Part shown: piece after piece, positions 49,610 through 58,300 of the stretch
Layout: each line of letters begins with the position of its first letter
How positions within the stretch are numbered: the first letter of the stretch is position 1
Source: DASVEE01 sp036380735
Lineage (GTDB): Bacteria; Acidobacteriota; Thermoanaerobaculia; Gp7-AA8
Direction of reading: 5' to 3'
DNA length: 64,000 nucleotides
Assembly (NCBI GenBank): GCA_036380735.1
Contig: DASVEE010000071.1
Coordinates: forward strand, 1-64,000
Notes under the pieces: generated by a model
Database searches by the model: none
What the model was told of the DNA's origin: nothing
The model's input: the letters and a program-made list of their open reading frames with translations, nothing else
Position numbers and translations under genes: made by a program

Positions 49610-52068
49610 GAATTCGCCGCCGGCACTTCCGACTGCGCGATCACCAGTTCGAACGTTTCATCCTGGATGACGTCGCCGTCCAGCGCGCTGGTCGCGCGTT
49701 CGAAGACGCGCACCGATACCAGTTTCCGCAGCAGCGGTGCGCACAGCTCCAGCACCTCGGCGTGCTGCTTCGGGTAGAGGCGGACGTCGACTTCGACGTT
49801 CCACTTCAGCTCCCGCTTCGCGCGCCAGTTGCGGATGACCGTCGTCAGGCGGATCAGGGAGTCGACGCCTTCCGCGATCGCGGCGTCGCTCGCGTCGGCG
49901 TCGGCCACGGGCCACGGCTGCTGCATCAGGAAGCCCTCGTGCCCGGTGCGGCCCCAGATGTCCTCGGTCACGAACGGGATGAACGGATGCAGCAGGCGGA
50001 GGTACGTGTCGAACACATAGCCGAGCAGCAGGCGCGTTTCTTCGAGCGACGCCAGCTCTTCCGCCTTCGACGCTTCGAGGTAGAAGTCGCAGAAGTCGGT
50101 CCAGAACGCGGTGCGCAGCATGTCCGCCGCATCGCCGAACGAGTAGCGGTGGAACGCCGCCGTCACCTCGGCCACCGTGGCGTTGGCGCGCGCGAGCAGC
50201 CAGCGGTTGACCGGATGCGAGACGCGCGGCGCGGCGGTGCCGAACTGGCCGTTCGCCGCGACGAACTTCGCCGCGTTCCACAGCTTGTTCACGAAACGCG
50301 CGGCGCCTTTGATCTTGTCGTCGCTCATGCGCGCGTCGGTGCCGGCGCTGTTGCCGGTGATCAGCGCGAGGCGCAGCGTGTCGGCGCCTTTGTCCTTGAT
50401 CACTTCCAGCGGATCGATGCACAACTCCGGCTTCGACTTCGACATCTTGTCGCCGTTCTTGTCGAGCACGAGGCCGTGCAGGTAGACCTTCTCGAACGGG
50501 ATCTCGCCGGTGACGTACGTCGTCATCAGGATCATGCGCGCGACCCAGAAGAAGAGGATGTCGTAGCCGGTCTCCATCACCGTCGTCGGATGGAAGTAGC
50601 GGTAGTCGGGGCTCTGCTCGAGGAGCTGTTCGAGCGTCAGCGACGGGTCGCGCATCACGTCGCGGTCGAGCAGCGTGCTCCACGTCCAGAGCGCGGATGA
50701 GAACCACGTGTCGAGCGTGTCGGAGTCCTGCTCCCACCCCTCACCCTCGGGCACGCGCGGCCCGGCGTACGTTTCCGACGTGCCGCGGTACCACACCGGC
50801 ACGCGGTGGCCCCACCAGATCTGCCGCGAGATGCACCAGTCCCTGAGGTTATCGATCCAGTGAAAGTACGTCTTCTCCTGATGCTCCGGAATGATGCGGA
50901 TGCGCTGCGAGCGCACGGCGTCGGCGAGCACTTGGCGGATGCTCATCGACTTCCCGTTCCACCGCACGGCGGGGCGGTTCACGTCGATGAACCACTGCTG
51001 CTTCGGGAGGTACTCGACCGGTTTGCCGGAGCGGTAGCAGAGGCCGACGTTCTGCCGGTACGCCTTCTTCTCCAGCAGAAGGCCCGCTTCTTCGAGGTCC
51101 TTGACGAACGCTTCGCGGCACTGGTTGAGGCTCAGCCCGGCGTACGGACCGGCGGCCTGGGTCATGCGGCCGTCTTCGCCGATGACGACGACAAGCGGCA
51201 GGCCGTGACGCTCGGCGATGGCGAAGTCGATGAGGCTGTGCGCCGGCGTCACGCCGACGACCCCCGTGCCGAACGCCGGGTCGACTTCGGGGTCAGCCAC
51301 GACGCGCACACGGATCGTCGGTCCCTTCGGCCAGGGAACTTCGAGCTCTTCACCGATGTACTTCTGGTACCGCTCGTCGTCGGGATGCACGGCGAGCGCG
51401 GTGTCGCCGAGCTTCGTCTCGGGACGGCTCGTGGCGACGGTGAACGGACCGTACTGGATCGTGTAGAGGAACGCGTCGCGCTCCTCGTGATAGATCTCGT
51501 CGTCGGAGACCGTCGTGCGCAGCGCGATGTCCCAATTGACGATCCGGTTGCCGCGGTAGATCAGGCCATCGCGGAACATGCGCCCGAACGTCTCGTTCAC
51601 GGCGCGGTTGAGCTCCGGGTCCATCGTGTAGCGCTCGCGCGACCAGTCGCAGCTCGACCCCATCGCGCGGATCTGGCCGCGGATCGTGGAGCGGGAGTTG
51701 GCGACGTACGCCGCGATTTCCTGCAGCAGCCCCTCGCGCCCGAGCTCGCGCCGCGGATCCTTCATCCCCTTCTTCTGCAGCTGCTTGATGACGGCGCTCT
51801 CGGTGGCGATCGCGGCGTGGTCGGTGCCCGGCAGCCACAGCGCCTCGTCGCCGGCCATGCGCCGCCAGCGGATCATCAGGTCCTCGATGGCGAGCATCAC
51901 GGCGTGGCCGAGGTGCAGCGTGCCGGTCGCATTCGGCGGCGGCATCGAGATGACGAACGGCTTCTTCTGCGACTGGTTGTCGGCGATGAACGCGCCGGAC
52001 GATTCCCATGCCTCGTACAGCTCGCGCTCGCGCGAGGCATGCTCGAAATGTTGCGGAAACTCGGTCAT
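49606..52068 (-). CDS. valS: Valyl-tRNA synthetase
   Basis: 820 aa. HIGH motif HLGH at residues 52-55 in MPPPNATGTLHLGHA; CISRQIWWGHRVPVWY; KMSKS at 541-545. The CP1 editing domain between them is present, so it is a full, editing ValRS. Two oddities: KMSKS is followed by KPELCIDP where KGNVIDP is usual, and the protein stops soon after the anticodon domain without the C-terminal coiled coil of most bacterial ValRS. The ATG at 52068 overlaps the stop of the fusion gene (ATGA). Confidence 0.96.
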   Translation of the reverse strand: MTEFPQHFEHASRERELYEAWESSGAFIADNQSQKKPFVISMPPPNATGTLHLGHAVMLAIEDLMIRWRRMAGDEALWLPGTDHAAIATESAVIKQLQKKGMKDPRRELGREGLLQEIAAYVANSRSTIRGQIRAMGSSCDWSRERYTMDPELNRAVNETFGRMFRDGLIYRGNRIVNWDIALRTTVSDDEIYHEERDAFLYTIQYGPFTVATSRPETKLGDTALAVHPDDERYQKYIGEELEVPWPKGPTIRVRVVADPEVDPAFGTGVVGVTPAHSLIDFAIAERHGLPLVVVIGEDGRMTQAAGPYAGLSLNQCREAFVKDLEEAGLLLEKKAYRQNVGLCYRSGKPVEYLPKQQWFIDVNRPAVRWNGKSMSIRQVLADAVRSQRIRIIPEHQEKTYFHWIDNLRDWCISRQIWWGHRVPVWYRGTSETYAGPRVPEGEGWEQDSDTLDTWFSSALWTWSTLLDRDVMRDPSLTLEQLLEQSPDYRYFHPTTVMETGYDILFFWVARMILMTTYVTGEIPFEKVYLHGLVLDKNGDKMSKSKPELCIDPLEVIKDKGADTLRLALITGNSAGTDARMSDDKIKGAARFVNKLWNAAKFVAANGQFGTAAPRVSHPVNRWLLARANATVAEVTAAFHRYSFGDAADMLRTAFWTDFCDFYLEASKAEELASLEETRLLLGYVFDTYLRLLHPFIPFVTEDIWGRTGHEGFLMQQPWPVADADASDAAIAEGVDSLIRLTTVIRNWRAKRELKWNVEVDVRLYPKQHAEVLELCAPLLRKLVSVRVFERATSALDGDVIQDETFELVIAQSEVPAANS

Positions 52069-54968
52069 AGCTCCTCTTCGAAACGTTTCAGGATGAATGG
52101 GCAGAGCGGGGAGAACGCGCCGGCGAGGATGCGGGTGACGCGCGTGGCGGTCTCGCGCACGTTGCTGGCGTGCGCTTCCCCTTCGACCTGCCGCGCGTAC
52201 GCGGCGATGCGGTCGATGGCTTCGACGAAGCGGCGCGCCGCGATGTCGTAGCGGTGCCGCGGATAGGCGGCCAGCGCGTCGTCGGCGAGCTTCTGTACGC
52301 TCTCGACGACCTCGTTGTCGGAGGCGCGCATTTCGCCCGCGACGGTTGCGCCGAGCGGCAGCAGCGCCGACAGCGCGGTGTTGAGCCGTGCGATGGCGTG
52401 ACGCGCTTCGCGCGCATGCGCCTCGGTCAGCACGACCGCCGTGCGGTCGTTGGCGCGCAGCGACAGCAGGTACCAGAGCCGCAGCGCGTCCGCGCCGAAG
52501 CGCTGCACGAGCGTCGCGGGCTCCACGACATTGCCGAGACGTGGAGACATGCGGCGCACGACCTGGCGGTAGAGGTAGCGATCCTCGTCGAGGTGCTCGC
52601 CGGGATTCGCATCCTCGTTCTCGCGCTCGACGACCTGCACCGCGCCCTGCACTTCGACGTGGCGGAACGCCGGGCGGCCGTAGACCGCGAAGGCGACGAG
52701 CTGCGACGGCACGATCCAGCGGGCGAGGAAGCTCGCGTCGGTGAAGACGGTGTCGATCGGCGCCGGCGCCGACTCCGCCGGCCAGCCTGCCGCCTGCAGC
52801 GACCACGCGGCGAGCGAGAACCAGGGCGACAGCACCTCGTCGTGATTCGTCGGCAGCTCGTTGCCCCACCAGCTCTGGCGGGAGATGCAGATCGGCTTCA
52901 GGTCGCGCAACTGCTGCAGCACGTCCTTGCGCGACTTCTCGTCGGAGAACGTCACCGCGTCGCGCTCGATCGCTTCGAGGAGCTCGCGTGCTTCCTTGCC
53001 GAGGTCGAGGAACATCTGCTGCGAGGACTGATGCTCGAGCGGCGACTGGCAACGCTCGCAGCGCAGCTCGCCGTCGGCTTCGACGATCTCCGAATCGGCC
53101 AGCACCGTGGCGCATTCGGGGCAGCGGTAGCCGCCGTACTCGCCCGCCTTCACGCGCCCGCTGTCGGCGAGGCGGTAGAAGAGCCGCGTGACGACTTCGC
53201 TCCCCTCGGCGCTCATCGGATCGAGCCACGTCTTGGCGTCGAAGCCAATGCCCGTCTGCGTGAGCTGATGGCGGATGGCCGCGTCGTTGTTCGCGTGGCG
53301 ATCGTGGCAGTCGAGCACGAAGTCGGCGCGCGTGATCTCGTTGATGTCGTACGGCAGCGACGCGCGCACGGCGTACTGCAGCGCCGCGCCGCCGTGATCG
53401 AGGCCGATCACGCGGCGTGCGCCGTTGCCTCGGCTGCGCGCTTCGACGTCCATGAGCAAAGGCGAGAGGAACATGCCGAGGTGGGGACGGGCGGCGGTGG
53501 AGAGCGGCATGGCGGCGACGGCGGGGCCGGTGCCGGTGAACGCGCCGCGGCGCTCCGCCTCGCGATGGATGCGCGGCTCGTGAGCGGCCGGGACGAACTT
53601 GAGCTGGTGGCGCCGCTTCGCGCGCCGCGAGGGGTCGGTCTCGCACCAGCCGGAGCGCACGAGATGGTCGAGAATGCGCCGGCCGCGGTGGCCGATGACT
53701 GGGTGCAGTTCGGCGGCGGCGATGTCGGCGAGGCGGTCGGCTGCTTCGGCCGTCGAAATGTGCAGCGCCTTCGCGTGACGCAGCACGCGCAGCGTGTCGG
53801 GGTAGACGCGCTCCGCCGCGAGCTGCACGTCCTCTTCGAGATAGCCGGCCCACTCGTCCGCGCAGTTCGTGATGCCCATGCGGTTGCAGAGGTAGTCGGG
53901 GACGTAGACGATGCCGCGCTGCTCGAGCAGCTCCGCGTCGTGCGGCTCGCCGAGCTGGTTGTTCGCGGCGCCGCAGACGACCTGCACCTTCAGGCGGGGG
54001 ATCGTTTCGGACGTGAGCACATTGCCGCGCGCACACGGCGCGAAGATGTCGGCCTCGACGTCGAAGATCGTGTCGTGGTCCTCGAGCACGTTCGCGGCGG
54101 GGTACAGCTCGCGCATCCGCTCGCGGTTCTGCGGCGCGAACTCGCCGATGGTGAGCCGCGCGCCGGCGCGATGGAGATAGTCGATGAGCGGCGCGCCGAC
54201 GTTGCCGGCTCCCTGCACCGCGACGTGCACGCCTTTCAGGTCTTCGGTGTCGCGGCGGTGCAGCCACGCCGCCTGCATGGCGCGGTAGACGCCCCACGCC
54301 GTGTGCGCCGAGGGGTTGCCGCTGCCGCCGCGGTCGGCGGCGATGCAAGTGGTGAAGCGATTCCGGCTGAGCAGGATGTTCATGTCCGGCGTGTTCGTCC
54401 CCATGTCCTCGGCCGTGTAATACACGCCGTCCAGACTGGCGACGAACGCGCCGTACGCCTCGAAGAGGCGGCGCCGTTCCTCGGTGAACTCCTCTCCCTG
54501 ATAGCCGACGACGCTGGGCGCGTTTCCGGGCAGCGGGATGATCCCTTTGCCGCCGCCCCAGTTCAGGCCGGCCAGCGCGTTCTTGCGCGTCATCCCCTGC
54601 GAGAGCCGGAGGCCGTCGCTGAGCAGGTCCGCCATCGAGTCGTACTTCCAGAGGCGCAGGCCGCCCTGCGACAGGCCGCGACGCGTGTCGTGCACGAACG
54701 CGGTGAAGATCGTGTCGATCCCCGGCTCGCGGCCGAAGAAGACCGCTTCATGTTTCGAGAAGTCGTGCGACAGCTCGAAGAAGGCGCGGATCGGCGCCAG
54801 CTCCTTGTGCGACACGCGGAACTCGCCGACCTCGTACATCACGTACGCGCGGCGAATGTTCGCCTGATCGAGCAACGCACCAAACTCCGCCACACTCCAC
54901 GACCGCACCGCCTTCGCGGCGGCACGCCGCTGTGCTTCATCCTGAAGCAACCGAGCCTCACGGGACAT
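52065..54968 (-). CDS. Fusion: leucine/valine-type dehydrogenase + degenerate ValRS-like module
   Basis: 967 aa in one open frame, ATG 54968 with AGGAGGG 8 nt upstream. Residues ~20-435 are an ELFV dehydrogenase like leucine dehydrogenase: K129 (MTRKN), K141 (GGGKG), D188 (TAEDMGT) and NAD loop GAGNVG at 253-258, all intact. Residues ~455-967 resemble ValRS: MPLSTAARPHLGM (HIGH altered to HLGM, 496-499), GLDHGG, zinc-ribbon cysteines 616/619/637/640, CISRQSWWG at 694-702, RMSPRLGN in place of KMSKSLGN (806-813), then an anticodon-type helical domain. The CP1 editing domain is missing. It overlaps valS by 4 nt. Function unknown; a valine-linked enzyme or sensor is inferred. Confidence 0.93.
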   Translation of the reverse strand: MSREARLLQDEAQRRAAAKAVRSWSVAEFGALLDQANIRRAYVMYEVGEFRVSHKELAPIRAFFELSHDFSKHEAVFFGREPGIDTIFTAFVHDTRRGLSQGGLRLWKYDSMADLLSDGLRLSQGMTRKNALAGLNWGGGKGIIPLPGNAPSVVGYQGEEFTEERRRLFEAYGAFVASLDGVYYTAEDMGTNTPDMNILLSRNRFTTCIAADRGGSGNPSAHTAWGVYRAMQAAWLHRRDTEDLKGVHVAVQGAGNVGAPLIDYLHRAGARLTIGEFAPQNRERMRELYPAANVLEDHDTIFDVEADIFAPCARGNVLTSETIPRLKVQVVCGAANNQLGEPHDAELLEQRGIVYVPDYLCNRMGITNCADEWAGYLEEDVQLAAERVYPDTLRVLRHAKALHISTAEAADRLADIAAAELHPVIGHRGRRILDHLVRSGWCETDPSRRAKRRHQLKFVPAAHEPRIHREAERRGAFTGTGPAVAAMPLSTAARPHLGMFLSPLLMDVEARSRGNGARRVIGLDHGGAALQYAVRASLPYDINEITRADFVLDCHDRHANNDAAIRHQLTQTGIGFDAKTWLDPMSAEGSEVVTRLFYRLADSGRVKAGEYGGYRCPECATVLADSEIVEADGELRCERCQSPLEHQSSQQMFLDLGKEARELLEAIERDAVTFSDEKSRKDVLQQLRDLKPICISRQSWWGNELPTNHDEVLSPWFSLAAWSLQAAGWPAESAPAPIDTVFTDASFLARWIVPSQLVAFAVYGRPAFRHVEVQGAVQVVERENEDANPGEHLDEDRYLYRQVVRRMSPRLGNVVEPATLVQRFGADALRLWYLLSLRANDRTAVVLTEAHAREARHAIARLNTALSALLPLGATVAGEMRASDNEVVESVQKLADDALAAYPRHRYDIAARRFVEAIDRIAAYARQVEGEAHASNVRETATRVTRILAGAFSPLCPFILKRFEEEL

Positions 54969-55004
54969 CAAGGACCCTCCTGGGTGGAGCTTATGACAGG
55001 TGGT

Positions 55005-55240
55005 GACCATGGGACGAATGGGGACGATGGGACGGATAGGACCTATGGGACGAATAGGACCTATGGGACCTATGCGCGGCGTGCCTTGCCCCGTGGCAAC
55101 AACAAAGGTGTCTTCCCGTGGCGTTGCGGTGTGCCTTACCTGGTGCCAACAGCACGGTGCGCGTACCTCCCACACCCCCCGGCGCATGGTCCCATTCGTC
55201 CTATTCGTCCCATAGGTCCCATCCGTCCTATCGTCCCCCC
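55005..55240. repeat. Inverted pair of ATAGGACNN arrays with 110-nt centre
   Basis: Seven forward units at 55005-55075 and six inverted units at 55186-55240. The centre (CCGTGGCAACAACAAAGG...GGTGCCAACAGCACGG) contains its own partial repeat. It occupies the divergent region between the fusion gene and the giant exoprotein gene; no gene is supported in 54969-55321. Confidence 0.87.
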
Positions 55241-55321
55241 CCTCAGCCCCGCCCGCCACATTCCGTTATCATGCGGTGCAGTTCCCGTCCGCTGTCTGAA
55301 TCCCCGCAGGAGATCCATCTG

Positions 55322-58300
55322 ATGCACCGAATTGCGGCCCTGGCTGTGGCCCTGGTTTTTCCGTTGTTTGCGCAGGCGGCTGTTTTCATCGTCAACAGCG
55401 CCGCTGATATCGCCGATACGGCGCAGGGCAACGGCGTCTGCGCGACGGCTGGTGGCGTCTGCACGCTGCGCGCGGCAATGCAGGAGGCGAACGCGCTCGC
55501 CGGCACCGACACGATCCAGTTCGGGATCGGCAGCGGGCCGCAGACGATTACGCTCGCCACGCCGCTGCCGGTCGCGTCGAGCATGCTCATCGACGCCACG
55601 ACGCAGCTCGGGACCGGCGCGGGGCCGTTCATCCTGCTCGACGGGCAGGACTCGACCCACATCGGTTTCGAGTTCGCGACCGTCAGCGGCATCACGGTCT
55701 CGATCCAGGGTTTCGCCATCGGACGCTTTACGGCCGCCGGCATCAAGGCTTACCTCTCGAATTCGACACTGCAGGTCAAAAGCTGTCACATCGGCGTCGG
55801 CCTCGACGGCGTGACGGACATGGGCAACGGCGACGGCATCTGGGCCGTCGTCAACGGCTTCAGCGGCTCCGCGATGTACATCGGTGAGATCAGCGGCGGC
55901 GGCAATGTCATCTCCGGCAATCAGGACATGGCCATCGAGATCGAGGACGGCCCTACCGGAGCCAAGCTGACGACGTTCTCCCTCTTCCGCAACATCATCG
56001 GCCTCGGCGCCGACGGCATGACCGCGGTCCCGAACGCCAGCGGAGGGATTCGCACCGACCTGCAGTTCGGTACCGTCACGATCGGCGGCTCGATCGCCGC
56101 GCGCAACGTCATCTCCGGCAACGGCGGCCGCGGCTACGGCACTACCGGTTTCCTGCAGACCGACATCTTCAACGTCGGCTACAACTACGTCGGTGTGGCG
56201 CAGGACGGCGTCACCGCGCGCCCGAACCTCGGCGACGGTCTGGTCCTCGTCGGCCGCGAGCTCCGCGTCAACGACAACGTCATCGCGGCCAACACCGGCA
56301 ACGGCCTGCTGCTCGACACCGCGCATATCGCCTCGCCAATTCGCGGCAACCGCATCGGCGTCGCCGCCGACGGCTCGGCGCGCGGCAACGGCGGCGCCGG
56401 CATCCTCTGGCGAAGCGGGACGCTGGGCGTGATCGGCGGCGCCGGCGCCACGCTCCAGAACCTCATCGCCCACAACGGCGGCGCCGGCATCCGCATCGTG
56501 AGTGGCCAGGCGGAGATCGACGGCAACAGCATCCATTCGAACACGGGCCTCGGCATCGACATCGGCACACCCAATGTCGTCGATGCCAACGACGCGAACG
56601 ACGCCGACAGCGGCTCCGGCAACAATCAGCAGAACCGGCCGGTCCTGGCGAGCGCCGTGCGCGGCGGCGGTCTGACGGTCATCACCGGCTCGCTGAGCAG
56701 CGCTCCGTCGAGCACTTACCGCCTCCGCTTCTACGCCAGCAGCGCCGCCGATCCGAGCGGTTTCGGCGAAGGGGAGACCTTCCTCGGCGAGACCAGCGTC
56801 ACCACGAGTGCCGGTGGAACGGTGGGCTTCACCTATCCGAGCACGTTCGGTGCGCCCGGAATGTACGTCACGGCGACGGCGACGACCACCAGCGGCGACA
56901 CCAGCGAGCTCTCGAACGCGCAGCTCGTCACCGGACCGCCGCAAATCCGCATGGCGGCGGCCAGCGTGTCGACCCCGGAATCCGGCAACGTCACGCTGAC
57001 GATCGAGCGCGTGAACGGCACCGCCGGCGCGGCGTCCGTCGACTGGACCACCATCCCGGGCAGCGCCGGCAGCGCCGACTTCATCCCGGTGTCCGGCACC
57101 GCCGACTTCGGCATCGGTGACACGTCGACGACGATCGTCATCGTCATCACCTCCGACGCGCTCGACGAGGCGAGTGAATCGTTCAACGTCGAGCTGTCGA
57201 ATCCGAGCAGCGGGACGGAGCTCGGGTCGCCCGCGCACACGACGGTGCACATCGATGACGACGATCCCACGCCGTCGCTCTCGATCGCCGACGCCACGCA
57301 GGACGAAGGAACCGGCGGCATGACCTCGTTCCTCTTCGACGTGACGCTCAGCGAGGCGAGCGGCCGGACCGTGACGGTCGACTACCTCACCGGCAACGTC
57401 GATGCGCTGGCCGGCGAAGACTATGCCGCGTCCGGCGGCACGCTCACCTTCGCCCCGGGCGAAACGGTGAAGACGATCTCCGTGCCGGTGGTCGCCGATG
57501 CGGCGATCGAAGGCGACGAGACGTTCACGGTCGGGATCAACAACCTCGTGCACGCCAACGTGAACCGCGGCCTCGCGACCGGCCGCATCGTGAACGACGA
57601 CGGTGTCCCGGCCATCACCATCGATGACGTGGCTGTGGTCGAGGGAGATGCCGGCACCTCCAGTGCGGTCTTCACGGTTTCGCTGTCCGGCACGAGCGCC
57701 GTCCCGGTCTCCGTGGCCTGGTCGGTCTCTGCCGGCACCGCCACGCCGGGCGGCGACGTGGAGCTCGGCAGTGCCTCGCTGCTCTTCCCGGCCGGCGAGA
57801 CGGAGGCGACGATCGTCGTCACGCTGCACGGCGATACGCTCATCGAGAACAACGAGACTTTCTTCGTCAATCTCTCCGGCCCGTCGAACGCCACGCTCGC
57901 GGACGCGCAGGGGAGCGGCACGATCGCCGATGACGACGGTACGCCGTCGCTCAGCATCAACGATCCCGCCGTCGTCGAGGGCGTCGCCGCGACGTTCACC
58001 GTCACGCTTGCGCCGGCGTCCACGCTGCCCGTCACCGTCGACTACGCCACGGGCGACGTGACGGCGATCGATGGCGACGACTACACGGGCGCGAGCGGCA
58101 CGCTCACCTTCGCTGCCGGCGAGACGTCGAAGACCATCGACGTCACCACGCTCGGCGATACGGTGGCCGAGCCGGCGGAGACGTTCAGCATGACGCTGAG
58201 CTCCGCGAGCGGCGCACTGCTCGGCGACGCGAACGGCACCGCTACGATCATCGATGACGACGGCGCGCCGCGCGTGACGATCGGCAATGCGTCGGCGGCC

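Noticed and set aside
55118..55321. N-terminal extension of the exoprotein
   Set aside because: It reads through repeat sequence ahead of a clear signal peptide starting at ATG 55322.
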